Origin: DATKPC01 sp035524275
GTDB lineage: Bacteria; Pseudomonadota; Gammaproteobacteria; Burkholderiales; Burkholderiaceae_F
Direction of reading: 5' to 3'
Assembly: GCA_035524275.1 (NCBI GenBank)
Contig: DATKPC010000096.1
Span: forward strand, 1-37,758
Length of the DNA stretch: 37,758 nucleotides
Made by a program: the position numbers and the translations under genes. The notes under the pieces are model-generated. The model was not told where the DNA came from and ran no database searches. It saw nothing but the letters and a program-made list of their open reading frames with translations. Shown here in pieces: positions 24,129 through 32,921 of this stretch. The first letter of the stretch is position 1. Every line of letters starts with the position of its first letter.

Positions 24129-25430
24129 ATGTCCACGATGATCGGCGCGGCAGGCACCGCGTTGCCGCAACTGCGGGCACACGCCAAGGCGGTACGGCGC
24201 CACGTCCCGTTCCTCTTCGTCTGCTACGTGCTGGCGTACCTCGACCGCGTCAACGTCGGCTTCGCGCAGTTGAAGATGGGCGCGGATCTGCATTTCAGCA
24301 ACGCGGTCTACGGGCTTGGGGCCGGCATATTCTTCATCGGCTACTTCCTGCTCGAGGTGCCCAGCAACCTGGTGCTGCGTCGCGTCGGCGCCCGCCGCTG
24401 GATCGCCCGGATCATGATCACGTGGGGCATCGTTTCGTCGCTATTCATGTTCGTCGATTCGGCGACGAGCTTCTACGTGCTGCGCTTCGTGCTCGGCGCG
24501 GCGGAGGCCGGCTTCTTCCCCGGCGTCATCTATTACCTGACGCTGTGGTTTCCGGCACCGCGCCGCGCCCGCATCGTCGCGCTGTTCATGACCGCGATCG
24601 CCGTTTCCGGAATTGTCGGCGGGCCGGTGTCCGGCTGGATCCTCAAGGATCTGGACCAGGCCTTCGGCCTCAAGGGCTGGCAGTGGCTGTTCCTCCTCGA
24701 AGGCATTCCGTCCGTCGTGGTCGGACTCTGCGTCCTCGGCTGGCTCGACGACGACATCGCGACGGCGGACTGGCTTTCGGCGGACGAAAAGTCGGCGCTT
24801 CGCGACGAGATCGACGCCGAGCATGGCGCGAAGGAGTCGATGACGCTCGCGCGGGCGCTGATGGATCCGCGCGTGCTGCTGATGGCGCTGATCTACTTCT
24901 GCATCGTGATGGGGCTCTACGGGATCGGCTTCTGGTTGCCGCAATTGATCAAGGCCGCCGGCGTGACCGATGTGCTGTCGATCGGCCTGGTGACGGCCGT
25001 GCCCTATGGCGTCGGCGCGGTGGCCATGATTTTCGCGGGACACAGTTCGGACCGGCGCGGCGAGCGCCGCTGGCATCTCGTCGTGCCCGCGTTGTTCGGA
25101 GCTGCCGGCGTCATCGCCTCGGCAAGGATCGGCGCCGACAACACGGTGGCCGCGATTGCCGCGTTGAGCGTCGGCACCGCGGGGATTCTCGCGGCGCTGC
25201 CGCTGTTCTGGTCGTTGCCGACGGCGCTGCTTTCGGGCGTGGCGGCGGCCGGTGGCATCGCGCTGATCAATTCCTTCGGCAACCTCGCCGGTTTCGTCAG
25301 TCCTTCGATGGTCGGCATGATCAAGGACGCGACGGGCAGCACGCTGTACGGCATGTACGCACTTGGCGCCTGCCTGGTCCTTGCCGCGATCCTGGTCCTC
25401 GTGGCCACGCGCCGGCGCAAGGCCGGCTGA
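24129..25430 (+). CDS. MFS transporter, anion:cation symporter type
   Basis: The 433-aa protein has twelve predicted transmembrane helices with a central cytoplasmic loop (about 215-245). YLDRVNVGFAQLKM near the first helix and GAAEAGFFPGVIYYLTLWFP are signatures of the anion:cation symporter family, which imports organic acids such as phthalate, tartrate, glucarate or hydroxyacids with protons. The substrate cannot be read from sequence. The ATG at 24129 is preceded by GGGGGAG (24118-24124), while the long upstream extension of the frame is non-coding in character. It is followed by the PPK2 gene after about 100 bases, with no obvious functional link. The hydroxyacid dehydrogenase two genes on could act on an imported acid, but this is speculative. 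Confidence 0.92.
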   Translation: MSTMIGAAGTALPQLRAHAKAVRRHVPFLFVCYVLAYLDRVNVGFAQLKMGADLHFSNAVYGLGAGIFFIGYFLLEVPSNLVLRRVGARRWIARIMITWGIVSSLFMFVDSATSFYVLRFVLGAAEAGFFPGVIYYLTLWFPAPRRARIVALFMTAIAVSGIVGGPVSGWILKDLDQAFGLKGWQWLFLLEGIPSVVVGLCVLGWLDDDIATADWLSADEKSALRDEIDAEHGAKESMTLARALMDPRVLLMALIYFCIVMGLYGIGFWLPQLIKAAGVTDVLSIGLVTAVPYGVGAVAMIFAGHSSDRRGERRWHLVVPALFGAAGVIASARIGADNTVAAIAALSVGTAGILAALPLFWSLPTALLSGVAAAGGIALINSFGNLAGFVSPSMVGMIKDATGSTLYGMYALGACLVLAAILVLVATRRRKAG

Positions 25431-25531
25431 CCGACCCACGACACGAAGCCGTAAGAATCGGCTGGGACGATCGGACGCAGTGGCCTGCGCGGGCCCCGCG
25501 CAGGCGTCGACGCCCGGGGATGATCCTGAGG

Positions 25532-26470
25532 ATGACGGAAAAAGGCACGGAAGCCGACGAGCGTGCCGAAATCGCGCGGCGCATCGAGCGCGAGCTGCTG
25601 GACAGCTTCGACGAGGAACTGGAACTCGAAACCGAGGACCGGCTCGACGACGCGTTGCGCCGCGCCGACGCGGCGCAACGGGGCGCCGCGACGTCCGAAA
25701 TAGAGCGACGCGCCTACTTCCGCGAACTCTTTCGCCTCCAGGGAGAACTCGTCAAGCTTCAGGATTGGGTCGTCGCGCAACGGCGCAAGATCGTCGTCGT
25801 CTTCGAGGGGCGGGATGCGGCCGGCAAGGGCGGCGTCATCAAGCGGATCACGCAACGACTGAACCCGCGCGTCTGCCGGGTCGTCGCCCTGCCGGCGCCC
25901 AACGACCGCGAGCGCACGCAGTGGTATTTCCAGCGCTACGCGGCGCAGCTTCCCGCCGGCGGGGAGATCGTGCTTTTCGACCGCAGCTGGTACAACCGGG
26001 CCGGGGTCGAGCGCGTCATGGGATTCTGCAGCGACGACGACTACGAGGAGTTCTTCCGCTCGACGCCGGAGTTCGAGCGGATGCTCGTGCGCTCCGGCAT
26101 CACGCTGCTGAAATACTGGTTTTCGATCACCGACACCGAGCAGCACCTGCGCTTCCTGGCGCGGATCCACGACCCGCTCAAGCAGTGGAAACTGAGCCCG
26201 ATGGACCTGGAATCGCGGCGCCGCTGGGAGGACTACACGCGCGCCAAGGAAATCATGCTCGAGCGCACGCATATTCCCGAGGCGCCGTGGTGGGTCGTCC
26301 AGGCCGTCGACAAGAAGCGGGCGCGCCTCAACTGCATCCATCACCTGCTGCGCCAGCTGCCGTACCGCGAGATCGAGCGGCCCGAGGTGAGCCTCCCGGA
26401 GCGCGTCCGGCACGACGACTACGTCCGCGCGCCGGTCCCGACCGCGATGATCATTCCGGAGGTGTACTGA
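25532..26470 (+). CDS. ppk2: Polyphosphate kinase 2 family protein
   Basis: The 312-aa protein is a PPK2-family kinase, which transfers phosphate between polyphosphate and nucleotides. It has the Walker A-like GRDAAGKGG (93-101) and the lid/Walker B region LFDRSWYNRAGVERVMGF (148-165). The N-terminal acidic helix (about 20-50) precedes the kinase core, as usual in one-domain PPK2 proteins of about 300 residues. Members prefer either nucleoside diphosphates or monophosphates; the sequence alone does not settle this. The ATG at 25532 is chosen over one at 25520, because GGGGA at 25516-25520 is better spaced for it. The upstream frame is a shadow of the transporter gene. Confidence 0.92.
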   Translation: MTEKGTEADERAEIARRIERELLDSFDEELELETEDRLDDALRRADAAQRGAATSEIERRAYFRELFRLQGELVKLQDWVVAQRRKIVVVFEGRDAAGKGGVIKRITQRLNPRVCRVVALPAPNDRERTQWYFQRYAAQLPAGGEIVLFDRSWYNRAGVERVMGFCSDDDYEEFFRSTPEFERMLVRSGITLLKYWFSITDTEQHLRFLARIHDPLKQWKLSPMDLESRRRWEDYTRAKEIMLERTHIPEAPWWVVQAVDKKRARLNCIHHLLRQLPYREIERPEVSLPERVRHDDYVRAPVPTAMIIPEVY

Positions 26471-26494
26471 CCCGGGTCGCCCGGCGTTCGGCCA

Positions 26495-26500
26495 TAGAAT
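26495..26500 (+). promoter_or_regulatory. -10-like box TAGAAT upstream of dehydrogenase gene
   Basis: CATAGAATCGCG carries a TAGAAT -10-like hexamer 31 bases before the ATG, predicting a leader of about 25 bases that still includes GGAG at 26517-26520. It lies directly after the PPK2 stop, so the dehydrogenase may be transcribed on its own. Confidence 0.5.
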
Positions 26501-26531
26501 CGCGCCACGTCATCCCGGAGCGGATCGCCCC

Positions 26532-27482
26532 ATGGCACAGCGCGTCGTCTTCCTCGATCGCGATTCGGTCAAGGCCCACGTCAGGCGGCCTGCCTGCGCC
26601 GGCGCCTACGTCGAATATCCGTCGACACCCGTCGACAGGATCGTCGAGCGGCTCGACGGCGCCACGGTCGCGATCATCAACAAGACACCGATGCGCGGCC
26701 CGACGCTGGCGCAACTGCCGGCGCTTCGGATGATCGCGATCGCGGCGACCGGATACGATGTCGTCGACGTGCCGTATTGCCGCGAGCACGGGATCGCCGT
26801 GGCGAACGTTCGCGACTACGCCGTCCACACGGTGCCGGAGCACGTCTTCGCGCTCGTTCTGGCGTTGCGCCGCAACCTGCTGGCGTACCGCAGCGACATC
26901 GAGCGCGGCGCCTGGCAGCGGGCCGAGCAGTTCTGCTTCCTGACGCACCCGATGGCCGACCTCCACGGCTCGACGCTCGGCATCGTCGGCGCCGGTGCGA
27001 TCGGCCAGGCCGTCGCGGCGATCGGGCGCGGGTTCGGGATGCGCGTCATGTTCGCGGAGCACGCTTCGAGGCGCTCGCAGCCCGTGCCCGGAGCGCCGCT
27101 CGACGCCGTGATCGAGCAGGCGGACGTCCTGACGCTGCACTGTCCGCTGACGCCGGCGACGCGAAACCTGATCACGCTGGAGCGGCTGCGACGGATGAAG
27201 CGCACCGCGCTGCTCATCAACACCTCGCGGGGCGGACTCGTCGACGAGGCGGCCCTGCTGACCGCTCTGGACGAGGGGCTCATCGCCGGCGCCGGATTCG
27301 ATGTCCTGACGTCGGAGCCGCCACGCGACGGCCATCCGCTACTCGACGTCCGCCGCGACAACTTCATCCTGACCCCACATGTGGCCTGGGCATCGAACGA
27401 AGCGATGCAGGGGCTCGCGGACCAGCTCGTCGACAACATCGAGGCGTGGGACGCGGGGCGAACGCAGAATCGGGTGGTCTAG
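26532..27482 (+). CDS. D-2-hydroxyacid dehydrogenase (glycerate/hydroxypyruvate reductase-like)
   Basis: The 316-aa protein belongs to the D-isomer-specific 2-hydroxyacid dehydrogenases. GAGAIG (153-158) is the NAD(P) loop, with Glu176 after the second strand favouring NAD(H). The catalytic Arg233 (NTSRGG), Glu262 (SEPP) and His283 (TPHVAWAS) are all present. TPHVAWAS and overall length fit the glycerate dehydrogenase (HprA-like) subgroup, which interconverts hydroxypyruvate and D-glycerate. Closely related enzymes act on glyoxylate or other 2-ketoacids, so the substrate is not certain. It has its own promoter-like site and converges on the HAD gene with 43 bases between stops. Confidence 0.92.
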   Translation: MAQRVVFLDRDSVKAHVRRPACAGAYVEYPSTPVDRIVERLDGATVAIINKTPMRGPTLAQLPALRMIAIAATGYDVVDVPYCREHGIAVANVRDYAVHTVPEHVFALVLALRRNLLAYRSDIERGAWQRAEQFCFLTHPMADLHGSTLGIVGAGAIGQAVAAIGRGFGMRVMFAEHASRRSQPVPGAPLDAVIEQADVLTLHCPLTPATRNLITLERLRRMKRTALLINTSRGGLVDEAALLTALDEGLIAGAGFDVLTSEPPRDGHPLLDVRRDNFILTPHVAWASNEAMQGLADQLVDNIEAWDAGRTQNRVV

Positions 27483-27525
27483 GGCTCGCACGGCCGATAC
27501 GCCCGCCGCGCCCCGCTGGTGCGCG

Positions 27526-28224
27526 TCATGCGCCGAGTTGCCGCGCCAGGTCTTCGATATCGACCGCGTGACAGGTGTTTCGCGGATCGCGCGCGACATC
27601 CTTCGGGCGGTCGGGTCCGAATTCGAGCGGGCGCTCGATATAAGCCGTCTGCAGGCCGCAGGCTCGCGCCCCGTCGAGGTCGGCCTGGTGGGCCGCGGCA
27701 AGCATGACCTGGGCCGGCTCGAGGTCGAAAACGCGCGCCACGCCCAGGTAGGTTTCCGGATCGGGCTTGTAGTGCTGGAAGACCTCGGCCGAGAGAACGC
27801 AGTCCCACGGCAGGCCGGCGCGCTTGGCCATGTCGGTGAGGAGCCCGAGGTTCCCGTTCGACAGCGTGCAGATGACGAAGCATTGCTTCAATCGCTGCAG
27901 GCCGGCAACGGAATCGGGCCACGGATCGAGGCGGTGCCATGCCTTGTTCAACCGGCTCTTCGCGTCGTCGTCCAGCCCGCCGATGCCGAACTCGGCAAGA
28001 ACGCGGTCGAGGATCAGCCGGTGCAGGTCGTCCAGGCGCATCCAGGGCAGCTCGCCGCGCCGAACGCGCTCCATCGCCGGGGCATATCCGGCGCGCCACG
28101 CCAGCGCGAAGGGGCCGCCGGGCACGCCGAGGCCGAGCGCGTCCACCTCGGCGGCGATCGACGAATACCAGTCGACGACCGTGCCGAAGACATCGAAGGC
28201 GATGACCTGCGGGTTCGCAGCCAT
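27526..28224 (-). CDS. Haloacid dehalogenase, type II (HAD superfamily)
   Basis: The 232-aa protein is a HAD hydrolase of the L-2-haloacid dehalogenase type. Nucleophile Asp11 lies in AFDVFGTVVDW, followed by TLSNGN (motif II), the Lys of HYKPDPETYL (motif III) and AAHQADLDGARACG (motif IV region). Type II dehalogenases release halide from 2-haloalkanoic acids with inversion. Many proteins with these motifs act on other substrates or have unknown ones. AAHQADLDGA differs slightly from the classical SSNAWDATGA pattern, so true dehalogenation is not assured. It is about 4 kb beyond the halogenase-like genes and not in an operon with them; a link is not supported. Confidence 0.88.
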   Translation of the reverse strand: MAANPQVIAFDVFGTVVDWYSSIAAEVDALGLGVPGGPFALAWRAGYAPAMERVRRGELPWMRLDDLHRLILDRVLAEFGIGGLDDDAKSRLNKAWHRLDPWPDSVAGLQRLKQCFVICTLSNGNLGLLTDMAKRAGLPWDCVLSAEVFQHYKPDPETYLGVARVFDLEPAQVMLAAAHQADLDGARACGLQTAYIERPLEFGPDRPKDVARDPRNTCHAVDIEDLARQLGA

Positions 28225-28261
28225 TCGGTGTTCCGGGGCCTGTCCGCGCTCGGGAAGGATC

Positions 28262-28609
28262 TTAGCCCGCCTGCGGCCCGGGCGCGTCCCGAACCTCGGA
28301 CTCGCCGCGCGGTCCGCAGCGACCGCGCAGGCCCGCGCGGAACCGCTCCCGCTCCTCCGGAGTCATGCGCTCCCATCGTTCGAGCATCCGTTGCCGCCAC
28401 GCCATGCCCGAGTGGCCTCGCCAGCCGCCGACGAGGAGCCGGCAGAGCAGCAGCAGCGCAATCGCCTGGACGAAGCCGATCGCCGGCCAGCCGAACAGCG
28501 CCGGGAGCAGCCAGTTCCACAGCGACATGACCACCGTGCCGACGACGCCGACGGCCACGGCGGCGATCAGGGCAACCTTCAGGATGCGTACGAACCGGGG
28601 TCCTCTCAT
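28262..28609 (-). CDS. Small two-helix membrane protein next to ECF sigma factor
   Basis: The 115-aa protein has two predicted transmembrane helices (about 7-28 and 38-56) and a charged C-terminal tail with QRMLERWERMTPEERERFRA. The ATG at 28609 is chosen because AAGGA (28616-28620) precedes it; a longer form would start nearer 28639. It follows the ECF sigma gene after 19 bases, so the two are probably one transcript. Small membrane proteins encoded directly after ECF sigma genes often act as anti-sigma or regulatory partners. I see no zinc-binding HXXXCXXC anti-sigma motif, so that role is inferred from position only. Confidence 0.75.
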   Translation of the reverse strand: MRGPRFVRILKVALIAAVAVGVVGTVVMSLWNWLLPALFGWPAIGFVQAIALLLLCRLLVGGWRGHSGMAWRQRMLERWERMTPEERERFRAGLRGRCGPRGESEVRDAPGPQAG

Positions 28610-28628
28610 GGCCTGTCCTTCCGCGCGT

Positions 28629-29222
28629 TCACCGCGCATCGAATTCGTCGTAAAGGCCCTGCAGCCGCTCCCGCAGGTGCAGCACGGCGTAGCGCTTTCG
28701 CGCCAGCAGGGTGTTGATGCTCAGGCCGCTCTCGGCGGCCATGTCCTTGAAGCTTCGTCCGTCCAGCTCGTGCGCGATGAACACGTCGCGCTGCGCGGGC
28801 GGGAGTTCCTCGAGCGCGGCCTCGAGCGCCTCGACCAGGACACGCCTCGCGTACTGCGCCTCTGGGCCGGCGCGCTCGGTCGCCGGCAGCAAGTCGTCGA
28901 GCACCGTCTCCGCATCGGCGTCATCGCCGGCGATGCCGGGCAGCGAGCTCAGCGGCTGCGGACGCTGTTTGCGGAATCGATCGATGATTCGGTTGCGCGC
29001 GACGCGGAAGAGCCAGGCACCGAGGCGTTCGATCGGCACCGGCAGGCGGTAGGCCTCGACGAACTCCGCGAGGACGTCCTGCAGGATGTCCTCCGCATCG
29101 CCGGCGTCAGCGACGCGGCGCCGGATGAAGCGCAGCAGCCGCCCGCGTTCCTCGGCGACGGCCTCGGCCAGGCGGCGCTCGCGCGTGGCAGCCATGGTTT
29201 CGATCGACAGTGCGGCCTTCAT
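28629..29222 (-). CDS. ECF-type RNA polymerase sigma factor
   Basis: The 197-aa protein has the two-domain layout of extracytoplasmic function sigma factors. Region 2 runs from about 25 to 86, with AEDILQDVLAEFVEAY (region 2.1/2.2) and LGAWLFRVARNRIIDRFRKQ (2.3/2.4). Region 4 runs from about 127 to 190, with LPPAQRDVFIAHELDGRSFKDMA and a helix-turn-helix ending in TLLARKRYAVLHLRERL. The linker (88-125) is long and acidic. It would direct core polymerase to a small regulon, which cannot be inferred here. The ATG at 29222 is used; an ATG nine codons downstream is possible. It is divergent from surE with 73 bases between the starts. Confidence 0.92.
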   Translation of the reverse strand: MKAALSIETMAATRERRLAEAVAEERGRLLRFIRRRVADAGDAEDILQDVLAEFVEAYRLPVPIERLGAWLFRVARNRIIDRFRKQRPQPLSSLPGIAGDDADAETVLDDLLPATERAGPEAQYARRVLVEALEAALEELPPAQRDVFIAHELDGRSFKDMAAESGLSINTLLARKRYAVLHLRERLQGLYDEFDAR

Positions 29223-29280
29223 GGCAACGGGAGACGGCCGAGCGGCGCCCGTATTGCATTCGGCGCCCGTCGACCTCGCG

Positions 29281-29286
29281 TATTAT
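29281..29286 (+). promoter_or_regulatory. -10-like box just before surE
   Basis: TATTAT lies nine bases before the surE ATG, so transcription from it would begin almost at the start codon. TTCGGC at 29259-29264 is a poor -35 at 16 bases. If real, the surE message would have a very short leader. Confidence 0.4.
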
Positions 29287-29295
29287 TGGCGATCG

Positions 29296-30090
29296 ATGCG
29301 GATCCTGGTTTCCAACGACGACGGCTACCTGGCGCCCGGGATCGCCGCGCTCGCTTCCGCAATGCGGCGCTTCGGCGACGTGACGGTCATTGCGCCTGAG
29401 CAGAACTGCAGCGGGGCGTCCAACTCGCTCACGCTGACCCGCCCCCTCACGGTGGCCCGCGCACCCAACGGCTTCCTCTTCGTGAACGGAACGCCAACCG
29501 ACTGCGTCCACATCGCGCTCACGGGCCTGCTGGAGGCGCGTCCGGACCTGGTCGTATCCGGCATCAACAACGGCCAGAACATGGGCGACGACACCATCTA
29601 TTCCGGTACGGTCGCCGCGGCGATGGAAGGCTACCTCTTCGGGGTGCCGTCGATCGCCTTCTCGCAGGTCGACAAGGGCTTCGAGCACCTCGACGCCGCC
29701 GGCGACGTCGCGGCGGCGATCGTCGAGCGCCTGATCGCCGCCGGCGCCCTGGACCATGCGTGGCTGTTGAACGTCAACATCCCGAACCTCGCGCGCGAGG
29801 CCCTCGGTGAACCCGTCTGCACGCGGTTGGGAAAGCGCCATCAGTCCGAGCCCGTCGTGCGGTCGGCGAATCCGCGCGGCGAGACGATCTACTGGGTCGG
29901 CGGCGCCGGCGAGGCCCGCGATGCCGGACCCGGGACGGATTTCCATGCGACCGCGGCCGGCCGCGTCTCGGTGACGCCGCTGCAGATCGATCTCACGAAC
30001 GTCGCCAAGATGGGCGACGTCGCAGGGTGGCTGGGCACGATGACCGGTACTGCCGCGACGCCCGCCAGCGCGGGTCACGTGCGTCGATGA
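29296..30090 (+). CDS. surE: 5'/3'-nucleotidase SurE
   Basis: The 264-aa protein is SurE, a metal-dependent acid phosphatase that acts on nucleoside monophosphates and short polyphosphate and helps survival in stationary phase. The N-terminus MRILVSNDDGY holds the Asp-Asp metal site, SGASNSLTL the Ser/Asn ligands, and VSGINNGQNMGDDTIYSGTV the second conserved loop. Length is typical. The start lies upstream of longer non-coding extension, and the motif MRILVSNDDG fixes it. It forms an overlapping set with pcm and nlpD, the classic surE-pcm-nlpD-rpoS order. Confidence 0.97.
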   Translation: MRILVSNDDGYLAPGIAALASAMRRFGDVTVIAPEQNCSGASNSLTLTRPLTVARAPNGFLFVNGTPTDCVHIALTGLLEARPDLVVSGINNGQNMGDDTIYSGTVAAAMEGYLFGVPSIAFSQVDKGFEHLDAAGDVAAAIVERLIAAGALDHAWLLNVNIPNLAREALGEPVCTRLGKRHQSEPVVRSANPRGETIYWVGGAGEARDAGPGTDFHATAAGRVSVTPLQIDLTNVAKMGDVAGWLGTMTGTAATPASAGHVRR

Positions 30091-30779
30091 CCGCCAGCGG
30101 CCGTCCTCGCGTCGGCCAGGCCGCGGAAAACCAGGGACTGGCTTCCGCTCGCGTCCGCGAAAAAATGGTGGAGCGCGTGCGCGAGCTGGGCGTTCACGAC
30201 GCGCGCGTGCTGAGCGCGATGGCGGCTGTCCCGCGGCATGCCTTCGTCGACGCCGCGTTGGCGAGCCGGGCCTACGAGGACACGGCGCTGCCGATCGGCT
30301 ACGGACAGACGATCTCGCAGCCCTACATCGTGGCCCGCAGCGCGGAACTGGCCCTGGCGGGCGTGGACGATCCGGCGACGGCGCACGTGCTGGAAATCGG
30401 CACCGGTTGCGGCTACGCGGCTGCCGTGCTGGCGTGGATCTTCGGCGAGGTGTATTCGATCGAGCGGGTGCGCGCGCTGCACGAGCTCGCTCGCACGAAC
30501 CTGCGGCCGCTGCGCATCCGCAACCTGAGGCTGGTGCTGGGCGACGGCATGCTGGGCTTGCCGTCGGCCGCGCCGTTCTCGGCGATCGTCGCCGCGGCGG
30601 CGGGCGACGACGTGCCCTCGGCGTGGCTGGACCAGCTGGCACCGCGGGGGCGAATCGTCGCACCGATCGGCCGCGGCACGCAGCGGCTGTGCGTCATCTG
30701 GCGCGATGCGGCCGGGCGCGTCCAGCGTCACGTGGGCGAGGACGTGAGATTCGTTCCGATCAAACAGGGAACCCAATGA
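30087..30779 (+). CDS. pcm: Protein-L-isoaspartate O-methyltransferase
   Basis: The 230-aa enzyme methylates isoaspartyl residues in damaged proteins using S-adenosylmethionine, starting their repair. GYGQTISQPYIVA is the pre-motif I signature, and LEIGTGCGYAAAVLA is motif I of the SAM fold. Residues 1-20 form a short basic extension, and the family pattern RERMVERV-like (VREKMVERVRELG) follows. The ATG at 30087 overlaps the surE stop as ATGA, and its stop overlaps the nlpD ATG the same way. The order and overlap support co-translation. Confidence 0.97.
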   Translation: MTASGRPRVGQAAENQGLASARVREKMVERVRELGVHDARVLSAMAAVPRHAFVDAALASRAYEDTALPIGYGQTISQPYIVARSAELALAGVDDPATAHVLEIGTGCGYAAAVLAWIFGEVYSIERVRALHELARTNLRPLRIRNLRLVLGDGMLGLPSAAPFSAIVAAAAGDDVPSAWLDQLAPRGRIVAPIGRGTQRLCVIWRDAAGRVQRHVGEDVRFVPIKQGTQ

Positions 30780-31780
30780 AGCGTTGGATCTGCAACGGGC
30801 GCGCGCCGGCCATCGACCTGCCGGCGACGGATGTGCCGGGCCACGACCTGCCGGCAGCCTGGTTCACCGCGGTCCGGCGGGCCTCGCTCGCCGTGCTGGC
30901 GACCGCGGTCGCGGGTTGCGCGACCGTCGCGTTGCAGGAAGCCCCGATCGTCGACCGGTCATCGCGTTCCGAGGCCACGCCCGCTGCCAACGCGCCGGCG
31001 ACCGCCGCGGGCGGCCCGACCGCGCCCGGCACCGCGGGCGCACGAGAGAAGGACGGCGACGGAAACTACGTGGTGCAGCGCGGCGACACGCTCTACAGCA
31101 TTGCCCTGGCGTTCGGTCGCGACTACCGCGACCTCGCGCGCTGGAACGGCCTCGACGATCCGACGAAGCTGCGCGTCGGCCAGGTGCTGAAGGTCCAGCC
31201 GCCCGGCGACGAAGCCTCGGCGGCCGTGGCAACCGTCCCGGTCGGTCCGGCGAGCGCCGTCGAGATCCATCCGCTGGGCAGCGCGGGCAGCGCGCTGCCG
31301 CCCCCCGCCGGCAGCGCGCCGACGGCTCCGGCGCCGGCCACGCCGGCGGCGGGCGGCACGCCGGAAGCCGATGCCGCGCACGGCACCGGCGCCCCGGCCG
31401 CAGCCGCCGTCGAAACCGCCGGTTGGGTATGGCCCGCCGCGGGCAAGGTCGTCGCGAAGTTCGACGATCCGCGCAACAAGGGCATCGACATCGACGGGCA
31501 CGAAGGCGACCCGGTCGTGGCCGCCAACGACGGGACGGTCGTCTATAGCGGAAGCAGCTTGCGCGGCTATGGCAATTTGGTCATCATCAAGCACTCCGAC
31601 GACTTCATCTCGGCTTATGCGCACAATCGCGAGATCGTCGTCGCTCAAGGGCAGGCGGTAAAGCGCGGGCAGCGGATCGCCGCGCTCGGCAAGTCGGAGG
31701 CCGATTCGCCACGCTTGCACTTCGAGATCCGGCGCCAGGGCAAACCGGTCGACCCTGTGCGTTACCTGCCCGCTCGCTGA
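30776..31780 (+). CDS. nlpD: NlpD-like LysM/M23 lipoprotein
   Basis: The 334-aa lipoprotein has a lipobox at AVAGC (Cys48), a LysM peptidoglycan-binding domain (about 99-141, YVVQRGDTLYSIALAFG), a Pro/Ala-rich linker and a C-terminal LytM/M23 domain (about 230-330). The M23 metal ligands are degenerate: KGIDIDGHEGD lacks the HxxxD site, and the usual HLHFEIR is RLHFEIR. It is therefore probably not a hydrolase but, like NlpD, an activator of a cell-wall amidase. The N-terminal region before the hydrophobic core is unusually long (about 34 residues); a GTG at 30833 would shorten it, but the ATGA overlap with pcm favours 30776. The rpoS promoter may lie within this gene, as in other proteobacteria. 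Confidence 0.94.
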   Translation: MKRWICNGRAPAIDLPATDVPGHDLPAAWFTAVRRASLAVLATAVAGCATVALQEAPIVDRSSRSEATPAANAPATAAGGPTAPGTAGAREKDGDGNYVVQRGDTLYSIALAFGRDYRDLARWNGLDDPTKLRVGQVLKVQPPGDEASAAVATVPVGPASAVEIHPLGSAGSALPPPAGSAPTAPAPATPAAGGTPEADAAHGTGAPAAAAVETAGWVWPAAGKVVAKFDDPRNKGIDIDGHEGDPVVAANDGTVVYSGSSLRGYGNLVIIKHSDDFISAYAHNREIVVAQGQAVKRGQRIAALGKSEADSPRLHFEIRRQGKPVDPVRYLPAR

Positions 31781-31823
31781 CGGGGCGTCGGCCGGTTCCC
31801 TTTCGGGATCGGGACGGCGCGAC

Positions 31824-32864
31824 ATGGCCTTTCGCGACGACGATGGCAGTAATCCGGAGCTCGAACGCACGGCGCAGCGGCGCGACGTGCCGGGTTTCGC
31901 GGACGGCGGCCCCGAAGATCCGGCCATCGACGAGGCGTTCGATCCGGACGTGCGCGATGCCGCAGACGCGACCGCGAGCGGAAATTCCTCGAGCGAAGTC
32001 GCGACGGCGCAAGAGGAAATCTCGGGCGATACGGTGCAGCGCTACCTGCAGGCGATCGGCGCCCGGCCGCTGCTGACGCCCGAGGAGGAGCACGGCTACG
32101 CGCTGCGTGCCCGCGCCGGCGACTTCGCCGCGCGGCAGACGATGATCGAGCGCAACCTGCGTCTCGTCGTCTCGATCGCGAAGAACTACGCCAATCGCGG
32201 CGTCGCGCTGATGGACCTGATCGAGGAGGGTAATCTCGGACTGATCCACGCGCTGGAGAAGTTCGATCCGCAGCGCGGCTTCCGGCTGTCGACGTACGCG
32301 ACGTGGTGGATCCGACAGTCGATCGAGCGCGCGATCGTGAACCAGGCGCGCACGGTGCGCCTGCCGGTCCATGTCGTGCGGGAACTGAACCAGGTGCGCC
32401 GCGCGCGGCGCGCGCTGGAATCCGAATGCGCGTCCCGCGGGGCGGCCCGCGAGGTGCGGATCGAGGACATCGCGCGCGCCGTCGGCAAGGGCGTCGGGAC
32501 CGTGGCCGACATCCTGCGGCACGCCGAGGCGGCGACCTCGCTCGATACGCCGATCGACGAGGACGCTTCGGTGTCGCTGCTCGACCGTGTTACCGACGCC
32601 GGCACCGCGTCGCCGGACGCGCACGTCGGCGACCGCGAGCGGGAGCGACTCGTCCACGAATGGCTCGAGCAACTCCCGGCGAAGCAGCGCCTCGTGATCC
32701 AGCGTCGATTCGGGTTGGACAGCGCCGACCCGGCGACGCTCGAGGACGTCGCGCTCGACCTCGGGCTGACCCGCGAACGCGTGCGCCAGATCCAGCAGGA
32801 GGCGCTGCAGCGCATGCGGCGGTCGCTCGTCGCGCACGGCGTCGGACGGGACGTCTTGTTCTAG
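31824..32864 (+). CDS. rpoS: RNA polymerase sigma factor RpoS
   Basis: The 346-aa sigma factor lacks region 1.1 and starts region 1.2 at SGDTVQRYLQAIG after an acidic, variable N-terminal stretch of about 68 residues. Core region 2 includes RNLRLVVSIAKNYANRG and GFRLSTYATWWIRQSIERAI, region 3 follows RLPVHVVRELNQV, and region 4.2 ends in TLEDVALDLGLTRERVRQIQQEA. Its place after nlpD identifies it as the general stress and stationary-phase sigma factor RpoS rather than RpoD or RpoH. The N-terminal extension is longer than in Escherichia coli. A 43-base gap separates it from nlpD. Confidence 0.96.
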   Translation: MAFRDDDGSNPELERTAQRRDVPGFADGGPEDPAIDEAFDPDVRDAADATASGNSSSEVATAQEEISGDTVQRYLQAIGARPLLTPEEEHGYALRARAGDFAARQTMIERNLRLVVSIAKNYANRGVALMDLIEEGNLGLIHALEKFDPQRGFRLSTYATWWIRQSIERAIVNQARTVRLPVHVVRELNQVRRARRALESECASRGAAREVRIEDIARAVGKGVGTVADILRHAEAATSLDTPIDEDASVSLLDRVTDAGTASPDAHVGDRERERLVHEWLEQLPAKQRLVIQRRFGLDSADPATLEDVALDLGLTRERVRQIQQEALQRMRRSLVAHGVGRDVLF

Positions 32865-32921
32865 GCGTCGGCGCGGGCTTTCCGGTGGCGACGCACGGTT
32901 ATCCCTACCGTGCGCAGGCCC

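Noticed and set aside
27526..28224. HAD dehalogenase as a partner of the halogenase-like genes
   Set aside because: It is more than 4 kb outside the locus, separated by unrelated genes and not in a shared operon. The name similarity is not evidence for a link.
30776..31780. Calling the NlpD protein an active M23 endopeptidase
   Set aside because: The HxxxD metal site and the first His of HLHFEIR are missing, as in amidase-activating NlpD proteins.
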